Source: Diphasiastrum complanatum
Lineage: Eukaryota; Streptophyta; Lycopodiopsida; Lycopodiales; Lycopodiaceae
NCBI GenBank assembly: GCA_029204225.1
Contig: CM055115.1
Coordinates: 7,191,198-7,255,197, forward strand
Direction of reading: 5' to 3'
Length of the DNA stretch: 64,000 bases
The number at the start of each line of letters is the position of its first letter. Positions within the stretch are counted from its first letter, which is position 1. This document shows, one piece after another, positions 21,561 through 32,263 of the stretch. Below the pieces are notes generated by a model. The model had not been told where the DNA came from and searched no databases. It worked only from the letters and a program-made list of their open reading frames with translations. The position numbers were made by a program, and so were the translations under genes.

Positions 21561-23160
21561 TCATCGACTCGATCTCTTCTGACATTGCCTATTTTCAGAA
21601 TTCTTCCTATGGACTCTGGATAGCTTCTTGGTATGTAGCTGGCTCTTCTGTGAAGCTGTAGTACTCGAACTAAATGTCTTAGTTCCATTGAAGATTGTCA
21701 GAATAGCGGTTTGGAGGTCTTCTTTGTCTTGTTGACCTTCGAGGTTCATTTCGTTGCTGCTCGAACATTTCTTGTTCGTGGGGTCGATCCTCTGCTTCCT
21801 ACTGCTCTGGAGTCTGGGGTCCTGCATGCTGATTTGATGATTCTCCTCGATCTCCCTTTTGAATAGGCAGTAATGTGAAGATCTCATGGCCTTCTTTCGT
21901 CTTTCAGTTCAGGGAATGTGGACTCGTCGAACTTCACATCTCTGTTCGAAACAATCTTCTTCGAGGTTGGATCGTAGACTCTGTACATATGTATTCCGTT
22001 CGAGTAGCCGACCATGATTGTTTGCTCAGATTTGACGTCGATATTGCTTCTCTTTTCTTTTGAAATGTGCTTGTATGTTGTACATCCAAACACTCGTGCG
22101 TATGACAGATCAGACTTTCTGCCTGTCCACATCTCGTACGATATTTCGTTCTCCAATGCTGTCGTTTTTTATCTGTTCTGCATATGTACTACTGCCGCTA
22201 TTGCTTCATCCCAGAATTGGCCTGGCAATTGAGCCTGTGCCATCATGCATCTGGCTCCTTCGACTAGCGTTCTGTTTTTTCTTTTTGCCACACCGTTGTA
22301 TTTTGGTGTGTATGCAAGAGTGAACTGGTGTTCGATCCCTTGTTCTTCACAGAATCTTGAGAATTATGTGCTTTTGTATTCACCTCCATTGTCAGATCTA
22401 AGGATCTGTATCTTCTTCAAGGTGTGTCGCTCTGTGAATGCCACGAACTTCTTGAAAGAATCAAATACTTTGGATTTCTTCTTCAAGTAGTAGATCGTGG
22501 TCATTTGACTGTAATCATCTATGAACATTAGAAGATATTTCGAACCTGAGAGCGAATCTATTTTCATCGGTCCACACACATCAGAGTGGACAAGCTCAAG
22601 AACTTCCTTGGCTCTTCTTCCTTTGTGTGTAAATGGACTCCGATGTTGCTTGCCTTTCTGACAAGCTTCACAGAACTCAGCCTCGGGCCTTGATATTTTG
22701 AGACCTGTGACAATGTCCTTTGTGCTCATGTTGTACAGGCTCCACATGTTCAGATGATACAATCTCCTATGCTAGCATTGATCTTCGTCTTCTGAAGCAT
22801 TTAATATGCTATCAGAGTTGCTGATTATTTTGGCCTGGTAGAGATTTCCTTCTCTGCATCTGACCGTTAGCAACTTGTTTGTCATCTTCTCGATCATACG
22901 ACAAGTGTTGTCGTCGACCTACATCTGCCATCTTGGAGACAGATAGCAGATCTTGTCTGAGTGAGATCACATAGAGTGCTCTTGGCAGCTCTACTTGACC
23001 TGACAGTGTTCGTAACTGTAGAGAGCCAATGCCTTTGACATCATGTCTGCTTCCATCGCCTAGAATCATCGCTCTGTCGTTTTCGAGTTCGCAAAAGTTG
23101 ATCAAGATCTTCTTGTTGCAGGTTATGTGAGATGTTGCTCCTGAATCGATGACCACATCG
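21561..23160 (-). pseudogene. Copia H copy 1: protease and integrase
   Basis: The protease motif VIDSGATSHITCNKK opens near 23156. The integrase zinc finger (CEACQKGKQH) and core with HSDVCGPM, FIDDYSQ and RSDNGGEYKST lie at 22364-22762. The C-terminal part at 21884-22156 reads YEMWTGRKSDLSYARVFGC. Between these are frameshifts and stops. A QDKEDLQTAILTIF-type linker leads into RT. Confidence 0.85.
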
Positions 23161-23202
23161 TAGTCATGTCCGGAGTAGCTTGTCGAAGCTTCGTCGAGTA
23201 TC

Positions 23203-24045
23203 GTGAAAGCTTTGTCACCTCTTTCTGCATCTTTAGATGATTCTGCAACGTTTGCTTTTTCAGCTTTGTTTTTTCTTTTTGGGTTGAATCTGCCCTTTCT
23301 TCTTGCAGTGCATGCAAGGTATTGTTGGATTGAACTAGCATTTGTTGGCTGTATGGCTTGGTTTGTGGCAGTGATGGTAGGAAGAAGATTGTTGATTCAA
23401 GGACTTCGTCTTCTCGAATCTTGGCTTGCTTTTGTTCTTCTTCTTGTCTTTCATGAAGAGAGCCTTCTCTTCATCACTGCTTCCCTCTCCTTCGTCTCTC
23501 ATCAGTCCCTCATTAGCGACAAGACTGACTGCTTTGTCGAATGTCATATCTGGTAGACTCAGTATGAGGATTCTCAACGTTTGATAGGATGAAGTAATCA
23601 GCTACTGTGGTGCTGGGACCTGGTGCTCCTGTCTTGATGCAACGAGTTGAGCGAAAATCGTTCTAATCTTCTCAACGTGATGATCCAACTAGTTGCCATC
23701 CCACCATATTGATTGCAGCTGATTGTGAAGGTGCATGACTGAAGCTGCAGTTCTCACTTTATACTTCTGCTTTAATCTTTCCCATGCTGCATGGTTGCTT
23801 TCGTAGTCATCAATCTGCATGAGTAGATCTTCATTTATGGACAAAACGATGATCGCCATTGCACGCTCATCCTTTTTGATCCATTCAGCTCTCCTCGGGT
23901 CTCCCTTTGGAGGCTACACCTCTGAGAGCTCGGTCACCGACCAAATGCCTTCGCCCTTCAGGAGCGTTTTGATTTTGAATTTCCAGATTCTATAATTTGC
24001 GCCATCGAGACTGATTGCTACTCTGGTCTGGATTGTGATAGCCAT
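23203..24045 (-). pseudogene. Copia H copy 1: gag
   Basis: Gag begins at 24045 (MAITIQTRVAISLDGANYR) and contains WERLKQKYKVRTAASVM, SIWWDGN and MTFDKAVSLVANEG. It ends with a damaged zinc knuckle near 23340 (CHKPSHTANKC, first cysteine missing). Only about 40 bp separate its ATG from gypsy sequence, so the H leader and 5' LTR are missing. Copy 2 has the same junction. Confidence 0.83.
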
Positions 24046-24089
24046 ATTATGTTGTCTGGAAGAATTACTGCTAGGATATCAGTAGTGAT

Positions 24090-25556
24090 AACCTGCTGGC
24101 TCTGCCACAACATTAGGATTACATCGATAGAACTTTATAACATTTAAAACTGCATCAGGTACTAAAGATATGGTATGTTCGATAATTGATGTTGGAATAC
24201 CCTTCAGATCTTGATAAGTCCATGCAAAGCAATCTTGATTCTTAATAAGTAACGTTTGGAGTGCTTGATACTGTTCAAAAATAAGTTGTGATCCAACTTG
24301 TACAATCTTTTCTAGTTCTCCTAGTTCAGCAAGATTCATTGGCTGTGTCCTAGTTGGGCCATCATAAACATCTTTTGATTCTGGCACCTGTTCTTCGGGT
24401 TTACGATGTGCTTTAGGTAACATGATAACCACATCATCCAGTGTATAACCTTTAAAATGTTCGGGCATATCATGCTGGACAACATCTGCTTGTTCTTTGT
24501 CGAAAGGATTTGTCTTGGATCTTTGCTTAGCCTTCTTGGCAGGAACTGATCGTGGAGGTGATGACTTTCGAGATGATGATGTCTTGCTAGAACTCTAACT
24601 TGTAGAATCATCCTTGACTTTCCCTTTGTCTTTATCCAGTAAGGGTGGCACATTTTGTGAATCAATCTTTTGAGGAGGATTTTTCCATTTCAGGACCATA
24701 TTATAATATTGCTTGACTTGTTTCTTCATCATTGTTCCTGTGATCCTGTCTTACTTCAATATAACTGCTTTGGGTGGTTTTATTGTTGGTTCATCAAGAA
24801 CATACGCACTCCAAATCTGGTCGGATCCATATGACTTAGAGTCTGCTCATCAATAAGTTTTGCATTATCATCATAAGTCAAGGCATGACTCACAGGAATG
24901 AGGTCATCTTCAATCGGATCTGGTATAGGTTTTGTTGATATCCAAGCTACATTCAGCACATTCAATGGAAAAGTGATCGGTGTATCCAAGTTTTGATCCA
25001 ATAATGAAATCTCGCTCAAATCTGACTGATTATCTTGTTGATACATATATCCTGCTGTACAATCAATAGTTGCAAGAGCTTCATTCCAGTTGGCAGTATC
25101 CGTTTGAGAATCGTAGTGAACTCCCAAATGTTTCTCTGGTCGGTCACAAGTATGATCCGTTGTTGAGAAATAATCATCCTCTTTTTGAACCACTGGTTTG
25201 ATAGTCCAAGTTGCAGGATCAACTTTGACTGCATGTTCACGATTTTCAAAAGTGTTTTTTCCGATACCCCAGTTATGAATTACTTGCGCAACTCGTAACC
25301 ATGGACGTCCCAATAGGACTCGGTAGATATTCGGTGCATCTGTTAAGTCCATTACTACAAAAGTAATGACGAATTATACTTCCACAATTCTGACAGGTAT
25401 ATCTTCAACCATTCCTCACGGACGAACTATCGTTTGATCAGCTAGCTTAATGGCATAAGTCACAGACTTGATCTTTGTAAGGCCCCATTTTGTACATAGC
25501 CTTGTAGAAATCAGGTTAACTCTTGAATCGCCATCTATCACAGACAGAGACTTGAT
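24090..25556 (-). mobile_element. Ty3/gypsy element I: protease to RT start, broken
   Basis: On the minus strand from 25556 down there is a retropepsin-like region (VIDGDSRVNLIS, ADQTIVRP, YRVLLGRPWL with RVAQVIHNWG). A long linker (HMDPTRFGVR, MPEHFKGYTLDDVVIMLPK) follows, then the start of RT (QALQTLLIKNQDCFAWTY, DLKGIPTSIIEHTI, RCNPNVV). The RT core is missing where copia H abuts. The frame breaks at about 24780 and 24470. A related copy at 53890-56205 (J) retains the RT. Confidence 0.82.
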
Positions 25557-26400
25557 CTAGAAAATCAAAAAAATTGGCGAAGGTTCCCTAGGAGAAGATT
25601 GGCTCGGCGAAGGTTCAACAGTGCTATTTTTGAGAAAAACTCTCTGATCAGGCTTTTCTGACAATTTCTATGGAAATAACCTTCGCCAAACTCTCAAATT
25701 TACGCATAGATTCGCTGCCATGAGAGCAATAGTATAGTTCAGATTTCAACATGAATGGAAGATTCACATCTAGCTCTAACATCCATTTACCCTAAGCATT
25801 AACACTACATCCACTAACACTAGATCCACAACAAGATAGCTTACTCTTTCTCTCTCTCCCTTTCTCCCTCATAAAAAATATAATAACATGCAATCCCAAT
25901 AACAATCAAATCCAACAATTAGCAAAATCCAAAGAAGGCATGAGAGATGGAGGAAAAGTGATAGAGAGCAAGGACATTCATAAATTTATTTCACAAGAGA
26001 ACGAATCTACTTTATTGAAATGAAGAAATGAAACATGTGTAGGAACTCGAGTTGGTCTCTTCTTATAGTAGAGAGGTGGACCCTGATCTCTGAATCCTAT
26101 TGGTCCATTTATGCCTCTCTAATTATTCAAATTTAAAAAAGAGTGGGAACCATCAAAATTGGAGGGAAACCCAACTTTATTCACGAACTTGAAATTTAGG
26201 CCTTGAGACATTAAAAGTACCGCAAAAAGGCCTAAAGTCCTTTTATTGACTTTCAACTAATCAGAACTCTATGTGATCATCGGGTTGGGCTTACACATGC
26301 AAGGTGCCAAATCCCCCTCACTTATTAACTAGGGTTAGGGGAGGAGGGCGTTGACCTTCATCAACTTATTGGTGAAGGACATTATCCACATCAGTGATGT
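25557..26400. other. No recognisable gene; possible LTR or leader sequence
   Basis: The phrase ggcgaaggtt occurs twice close together (25575-25620) and its complement again at about 25690. A TC-rich stretch lies at 25850. It precedes a truncated copia gag and could be the remains of an LTR, but I found no paired copy. Confidence 0.45.
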
Positions 26401-26409
26401 AGTGACACC

Positions 26410-27236
26410 AAGACAAGCCTGAGATGTACTAAAAGAGCAGTTCGAAACCATCAAGAATTATGTTTTTGAAGTCAAAATTGAATAGTGTCGTATGGAGCAA
26501 GGGGAGCACATTCAAACATATATGATCAGAATCAAGCCAATAAGAGACAAACTGCATTCCATAGGCGAGCGCATACATGATGTTGAGTTGGTGCACACCT
26601 CATTGTGTGGCATTGGAGACTCTTATCAAATGTTTGTGAGCGGGACAACGTCAAGAGAAAGGCTACCAACCTTTGATGAGCTCATATGAATCTTGATGTC
26701 GGAGGAACAATGACGGGAAATGGTGAAAGCTCGTTCTCAAAACATTGATGATCAAGCACTTGTGGCACGCCAAAAGCAAGGCAAGGGCAAGGGCTAGAAG
26801 AAGTCTAAACAACAATTTTCCAAAACTCAAGAGGAAGAGGGGTCATCTAGCAAGACCAAGAAGAAAGGCAAGTGCTTCTATTGCGGCAAAAAGGGCCATT
26901 GGAAGTCCGAATGCCGAAAAAAGTCTTCGGAATCGGGCAAGGGAAAATCAAAGCAAACAAGTAATCTTGTCGATGAAGGTGAAGTTGAAGACTCTAGCAT
27001 CTTTATATTAGCATTGTCATCCAATCAAGATAATCAAGCTTGGTACATTGACTCGGGAGCCACAAGACACATGATAGGTAATAAAGAAGTAGCTTGAAAG
27101 AGTTGGATAATGGAACGTCTGTGTCACAAGCAAATGGTGATATGTGCAAGTCAAAGGGGATAGACAATGTTTCCATCCAACTACATGATGGCAAAAGCAT
27201 AGTGATCAAGGAGGTACTTTATGTATATGCAACTTA
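26410..27236 (+). pseudogene. Copia K gag and protease start, with stops
   Basis: The plus strand encodes a copia gag of a lineage not seen elsewhere in the window. Its landmarks are FETIKNYVFEV, QTYMIRIKPIRDKLHS, TTSRERLPTFDEL, a good zinc knuckle CFYCGKKGHWKSEC (about 26873-26914), and protease WYIDSGATRHM near 27043-27075. At least five in-frame stops interrupt it, and it is truncated at both ends. It may carry on as NVSIQLHDGKSIVIKEVLY up to 27236, where a repeat begins. Confidence 0.82.
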
Positions 27237-27239
27237 AAA

Positions 27240-27899
27240 ATTCAATTTTACATGCATTGATAGGCTCTCAACCTACATGACACACCAACATCATCACTTA
27301 GCCAACCATAATCAAATAAAGATTGTCTATTTAATTCACAAAATCATTTTCTATATGTTTTTTTTTATTGTTATCATATCTTTACTCATGCACACATTTT
27401 AAATTAGAGCTCAATCCTTGAGGTAAGAAAAGAAAAATAATCATTTTTTGATGGGTCCAAGACAACTAGGACTTGAAAATAGATAACTACTAGGATCCAA
27501 TGTAACAGAGTCACATATTAATTATTGAAAATATTTGTGACAATGCCATTGATATACCACAATGTTCTTGTTTTATTGCAAAACCATAGAAAGAATTCAA
27601 GGTTTTTCTAAACGTAATCTTAGTTTTCACTTTTTAATGAAGAGAATGTCGTTGGCTCCAACAACATAATCTGTGGGAGTCAAAAGTTTACAACAATTTT
27701 TTTTAAATATGCACCTTTTTGATGCCACAAGGTGCACATAAAAAAATTTACCTTTTTTTACATGCACCTTTTGCCCGAAAGCTGCATGTAAAAACAAATT
27801 ACGGCAAAAACAACATTGAAAACAAAAAGTAAAAACAAAAGTTACGGCAGGGAAGGATGATATGCCTCCTCCCGCCATTATGTTCTAGGGTGTCCGCCA
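27240..27899 (+). repeat. Dispersed hairpin repeat, copy in plus orientation
   Basis: This sequence matches the reverse complement of 44396-45175 along its length. Its left part (about 27255-27600) is also recognisable in the CACTA-like blocks at about 18185-18480 and 36720-36990. The right part carries two hairpins, 27709-27739 and 27758-27791, which are conserved in the other copy. It may be the end of a DNA transposon. Confidence 0.65.
27709..27791 (+). other. Pair of conserved hairpins
   Basis: Hairpin 1 (27709-27739) pairs tgcacctt with aaggtgca around an 11-base loop. Hairpin 2 (27758-27791) pairs ttacatgca with tgcatgtaa, plus four further pairs inside. The counterparts in the inverted copy are 44567-44597 and 44514-44547. 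In hairpin 1 a C-G pair (27715, 27731) is A-T in the other copy, so both sides changed together. Confidence 0.6.
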
Positions 27900-28144
27900 T
27901 TGGGCTATCGCCCTCGAGGGACCTCCTTGGGTAGAATGCCCTTGCAGGGTGACCTCCCTCCCCCTCAGGTGAACGCCCTTCCTGCGAGGATTGCCCTTGG
28001 AGGGTGACCTTCCATACACTTTCATTTATCTTGGAAACATTATTTAATTACGAAAAAAGGTTTTCCTAATTGACATAGTAGCAGTTCACATGAACATCTG
28101 TTCATTTGAGTCATTTCTTGAAAATGGAATGAGTCAATATCCTT
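27900..28144. other. Non-coding with repeated CCCT-AGGG palindromes
   Basis: Several short inverted repeats follow each other: gccctcgaggg, gcccttgcagggtgacc, gcccttcctgcgagg and gcccttggagggtgacc (27911-28005). The rest is AT-rich without a gene. Confidence 0.5.
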
Positions 28145-28448
28145 CTAACTACATAAAATGAAATGGATACTTTGTGTCTATTCTGCTCACTTTTTGAACA
28201 AATTAAAAAGCAAAATAGGCATCTGGTTTTTTCAGAAAAAAATTGCAGCATGTTTCATTTTGTGCTTCAGGCGTCAAGCTGCCACGTGCTGGCTTCAGAG
28301 TGGTTAAAAAAAAGTCAAACTGCTCATTATGCTTCATAATCAGCATGTAGGAACTTTCAAAGTATCCATTACGCAATGGAAAGTGACGGCATAGGCCATT
28401 CTGCCTGGTTTTACTTTCTAAAATTTTTCTGCCCAACCCATTCCATAC
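28145..28448 (-). repeat. 3' flank shared by GLP units 2 and 3
   Basis: This segment aligns with 49815-50045 through words such as aataggcatct, caggcgtcaagctgcc, tcattatgctt and aagtatccatta. It shows that the duplicated GLP unit extends at least this far beyond the gene. In unit 1 the equivalent is replaced by copia C at 10131. Confidence 0.75.
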
Positions 28449-28883
28449 TACATAATGCTTATAACGATTAACCGTGGCTTATCAACTCTCACAAGGAAAT
28501 CAACGTTTTTAGAGTTACTAGTTAGTTATTATTATCTTCAAGCAGAAGTCACTATTAGAGATACAAAGATGATTAATTCTCTAACAACTACTTACTGCAT
28601 GGAAGGCATGATAATCATAATCTCTCAATTAGAAGAGTTGGTGTATTTCCAGTTTATTTTCTTAAATTCATCACAGTCAAGGCAAAGCGATGACTTCCAT
28701 TCTTGAAAAAGCTGGCGTAGTCAGCCGTCAGAGGCAAGAGATAGCGCTGCAAACTGTTGTGGTAGTAAGTCTAAACTTCGGCATTCAAGTGACTATCAGA
28801 CTCAAACAGTTACTATAATTCAACATTAAGAGGACAAATTAAGTTGCAAGTGGCTTGAGTTGATGAACTGTCCTCTGTAGGAA

Positions 28884-29567
28884 TTATTTGGAGCCCGAGA
28901 AAATTGCTTTCAGACGGTCTATTGTCTTCTGATCCAAGATCAAAAATGATTTCTGTAGCACTTCATCCTTGATGTTTGAGCCAAACAAGGCACTCGAAAT
29001 GGTTTGGAAACCAGGGCTCTGGCTGTTCAGAGCAACCACGGCTTGAGCGGGTGCATCTCCTACATTGAGCTGAAAGTGAATGAGTCCTCTTGGAAAAATC
29101 ATGACCTCACCTTTGCTGATGACCCTGGCAAATAGCTTGTTGTCAGCGGTGACAAAACCAGCGTACAAAGTTCCTTTTACAACATAAATGATCTCGGATG
29201 CACGGGGGTGGGTGTGAGGTTGGATAATTCCTCCCTTTGCAAAATCAAGCTTGGCAAAGGATAACCCAAGAGAGTTTAAGCCCGCAAACGTATCCACGTC
29301 AGCAAGAATAGCGCTGGCTCCGACACTGTTGTTAGTCTGGGCAGGAGCTGTGAGGCCATCAAAAACGAAATCATCTGTTGTGACAGCGGCTGGTGTTTTG
29401 CAAGGGTAGCCGTTCAGGTATAGATCCTTGGTAAGATCAGCAACACAAAAGTCCTGTAAAGGATCCGCATCGGCGGCATTGACATTGAGAGGCGCGAATT
29501 GTAACAGAAGCAAGGCCGGGAATACCAGCAGCCCTGCAAAAATGTTGAAGAAAGTAGAGGACTCCAT
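28884..29567 (-). CDS. Germin-like protein 2 (intact)
   Basis: This intronless gene encodes 227 residues. Germin-like proteins are secreted cupins of the plant cell wall; members of the family bind manganese and some have oxalate oxidase or superoxide dismutase activity. The sequence cannot tell which, if either, applies here. Residues 1-31 are a hydrophobic signal peptide with likely cleavage after VNA. C41 and C56 form the family disulfide. Box 1 (112-132) has H118, H120 and E125 and box 2 (153-168) has H164, so all four metal ligands are present. One N-glycosylation site is at N79. I chose the ATG at 29567 because it starts the signal peptide and is conserved in GLP 1. An upstream in-frame ATG at 29813 would put 82 atypical residues before it. 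The gene differs from GLP 1 at about four bases. A polyadenylation signal candidate is at 28653-28658. Confidence 0.95.
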   Translation of the reverse strand: MESSTFFNIFAGLLVFPALLLLQFAPLNVNAADADPLQDFCVADLTKDLYLNGYPCKTPAAVTTDDFVFDGLTAPAQTNNSVGASAILADVDTFAGLNSLGLSFAKLDFAKGGIIQPHTHPRASEIIYVVKGTLYAGFVTADNKLFARVISKGEVMIFPRGLIHFQLNVGDAPAQAVVALNSQSPGFQTISSALFGSNIKDEVLQKSFLILDQKTIDRLKAIFSGSK

Positions 29568-29707
29568 GTTGTCTGAAATGAACTTTGTTGAAAACCTCAG
29601 CTTATACGACGTAAGATGGACTGAAACTATTCCAACAAGACAGATGCGTATGTCGCTGAACTGAGAGATTGAGCGATGCCTATGTGAGATCGAGATCTGC
29701 GCAACAG

Positions 29708-29716
29708 ATATATAAT
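29708..29716 (-). promoter_or_regulatory. Probable TATA box of GLP 2
   Basis: The plus strand reads atatataat, 141 bp upstream of the ATG at 29567, the same spacing as in GLP 1. The 132-bp segment special to this copy begins about 12 bp further upstream, so its proximal promoter differs from that of GLP 1. Confidence 0.55.
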
Positions 29717-30021
29717 ACAGTGGTAAAGATGGACGCTCGCGTAACGCCCAAGTAACTAGCTTCGAAGATAGATGAGAGGAATTTCCTACGCCTTTGCTGC
29801 ATGCCTCCAACATAGTTGCGTGACAGAATTGAAGTCAATTATCGGTCGTATTTTGGAAATGAAGGCAGAGATGGTAGACTTTCTAGGGTTTTAAAACTTG
29901 ACTTTCAATGACAGGATTTTATATTGTTATCAAACTTGATGAAGTCTCAACCAAGGATAAATTCGAGCTCAAGAGATGTTTTGTTCAAGTTGAAAGACCT
30001 ACGACTAAGTGGCAAAGCCAA

Positions 30022-30190
30022 AAACTTATGATGCTCAAATGTATAAGACTAAAATAGGCTGAATTTTTGTCTATAGAATATTTACAAAAGTTTAAAAGCA
30101 CCAAGTAAAATTCCAATTTCAACAAACGTCCTCTAAATCTTCACCTAGTTTTTAGAATGGATTTTTTGTTTCTTACACATAATTGGCATG
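30022..30190. repeat. 169-bp direct repeat, first copy
   Basis: It begins aaacttatgatgctcaaatg and is repeated at 30397-30565 with about five differences (for example gtctat against gtccat). GLP unit 1 has only this first copy, so the second arose after, or was lost from, one unit. Confidence 0.85.
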
Positions 30191-30396
30191 TCAATATTTT
30201 GCAGAAACATGGAACTGTGATTGTTGGGCGAATTTTTCGTTGAGGGATTGGTCCCGTCGGAAGATCCCCGACAAGGGGAAGGGACCACACCGCCCTTACG
30301 CAAGTGGTTAGGGTAACGCCGCATCCAATCCCGAGGGCCGTCATAGTCATCCCATACTCTCGGGTCAATGAGAATTTTTCAGGCTCTTAGAGGTAT

Positions 30397-30565
30397 AAAC
30401 TTATGATGCTCAAATGTATAAGACTAAAATAGGCTGAATTTTTGTCCATAGAATATTTACAAAAGTTTAAAAGCACCAAGTAAAATTCCAATTTCAACAA
30501 ACGTCTTCTAAATCTTGACCTAGTTTTCAGAATGGATTTTTTGTTTCTTACACATAATTGGCATG
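30397..30565. repeat. 169-bp direct repeat, second copy
   Basis: The same sequence as 30022-30190, displaced by 375 bp. It marks the right edge of close similarity between GLP units 1 and 2. Confidence 0.85.
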
Positions 30566-30594
30566 GCATGCAGGGGTCCTGTTCTTGGTGTGGA

Positions 30595-30869
30595 TACCTG
30601 TGAAGTGAATATATGAGAGTGAATTTGACGATGATGCCTCACTCGAGCTGTTGCTATAATTGTGTATAGATTGTTTGCACATTGATTGTTTACCTTTTGG
30701 AACTAACTTTGAAATTGCTAGGAACTAAGTGATTACGTAGTCAAACATAAAGCATTGAAATATCAGACAATTATCAGCTACAAAGTATTACAAAGAGGAA
30801 TACATAATGACGTATACTGAACGCAATAAGAAAAAGAAATTAGATTGTCAATTGCTTTATCCAGTTGGC
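30595..30869. repeat. Condensed remnant of the 13208-13950 region
   Basis: Segments equivalent to 13208-13280, 13507-13640 and 13919-13950 are joined here with the intervening DNA missing. The order is kept, which indicates deletions in a duplicated copy. The last 34 bp are copia RT sequence into which element E inserted at 30869/30870. Confidence 0.75.
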
Positions 30870-31280
30870 TGTGATGTGCTAGCATTCATCCAGTTAGGAC
30901 TTCTCTAAAATTCACTTGCTAATAAATTAATGCAAATCAGTGGCTTTAATTCCAAGTAGAATGTTAATTGTCACTCTGCAGAAATGAACTGTTTACCTCA
31001 CAGTTCACATTTTTAACGAAAAATGCTACAAATGTGAAAGGCTTTACTAAAACTATTCTCTTAATATTTTAGGCACCCGACAAATGCGAAAAACCCAAAG
31101 TGTCCAAAGTCTTCGAAGTGGCCGAAGTATGTCGTTGTGGCCGAAGCAACAATAACCAGCTATGAACCATTTTTGAATAGTTCTACAGACTATGTGAAAA
31201 CACAAAGAAAACTGTAGATATGGATAATCAGTTGGATGAAGATTAAAAATCAATTAGTTGATTAGTAAGAGAATAATCCA
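30870..31280 (-). repeat. LTR of copia E, copy 1
   Basis: This 411-bp sequence begins tgtgatgtgct and ends gaataatcca, followed by a polypurine tract (actcccccttagtct on the plus strand). The 411-bp sequence at 42400-42810 is its duplicate. No second LTR of either copy is present in the window. Confidence 0.75.
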
Positions 31281-32010
31281 AGACTCCCCCTTAGTCTAAA
31301 TCCATGAATTCCTTGACCTTCAAAATTTTTGTGTGCATCCAAGCTTAACGATTTGTTAAAAATATTTGCTGTCATATCTTGCATTCATCAACAATCTTGC
31401 AAATTAACCTTTTTTTCGAGTACTTTGCTTCTGATGTAGTGATACTTGATTTCAATGTGCTTACTCTTGGAATGAAACATAGGGTTGGCCGATAAGGCAA
31501 TGGCACTTTGATTATCACAAAATAAAATTGTCGAGGCATATTGATTTAGACCGATATATGAGGGTAAGTTCCTGAGCGAAATTGCTACCTTTGTAGCTTG
31601 AGAGGCCACGATATACTCTGATTTAGTGAAAGATAGAGTATCGATGATTGCTTGTGAGTGTTACATGAAATAGGACCATTGTTGACAAAGAATGTAAATC
31701 CAAAAGTGGATTTACGAGTATCTACATCTCCTTCCGAACTTGCATATGTGTAACCATTGAGTAAATTGAGTGCGACTGCTCCATAACAAATGCAAAAGTC
31801 CATAGTAGCTTAAAGCTATCTCAGAACTCTGACAAGAGCTTTCCAATGTGTTATATCAGGGTTAGTCATGAACTAAGTTAGGGAGCTTACTGCAAAGACT
31901 ATGTCTGGTCTAGTACAGATCATGGCATGCATAAGAGATGTTATTATCGAATGATAAGGATACTCACGCATCTGCTCCTTTTCTTGAATTGTTTGAGGAC
32001 TCTGGTCCTT
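31281..32010 (-). pseudogene. Copia E copy 1: RNase H and RT end, truncated
   Basis: The minus-strand frames 31388-31609 and 31585-31803 encode RNase H (CDNQSAIALSANPMF, HSKSKHIEIKYHYIRSK, GYTYASSEGDVDTRKST). RT C-terminal sequence continues up to 32010. There it is cut by gypsy F; the equivalent sequence in copy 2 continues from 43558 onwards. Stops and a frameshift make it non-functional. Confidence 0.82.
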
Positions 32011-32011
32011 T

Positions 32012-32263
32012 ACCACTAGTAGTGCACTGTGACACCTCACTGGACACCTCTGCAGCCTATCTGGGCCATGTCATCCAGTTCCTCAATGACTCACTAATAG
32101 AACCATACAAATCCACCAGCAAGTGTTTAGGCCTATAACCATTGATTATGGCCATTTACACATAAGGGCCCCAATTTCCTTATAGTCACAATCAACTTAC
32201 GGGTTGTTGGTCTACTAGTCTCTAGAGTGGACACACTATCCGAAACCAGTCATGGGCATGACA
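32012..32263 (-). repeat. 3' LTR of gypsy F
   Basis: It aligns without gaps to 35617-35868 with about 26 differences in 252 bp, roughly 10 percent. Its right end (gggcatgaca) meets a polypurine tract (ttcttccccccttattc on the plus strand, 32264-32280). The last few bases at its left end are altered or lost. Confidence 0.85.

Larger units (their letters stand above)
28449..30398 (-). repeat. GLP segmental-duplication unit 2
   Basis: Near-identical to 10135-11952. The unit contains the intact GLP 2 gene, its promoter and the conserved upstream block. About 132 bp around 29729-29860, just upstream of the TATA box, have no counterpart in unit 1. Confidence 0.9.

Noticed and set aside
29568-29813. 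In-frame upstream extension giving GLP 2 an 82-residue N-terminal addition (start at 29813)
   Set aside because: The extra residues precede a perfect signal peptide, lie in the promoter where the TATA box is, and are partly in the 132-bp segment absent from GLP 1. The ATG at 29567 is the family start.
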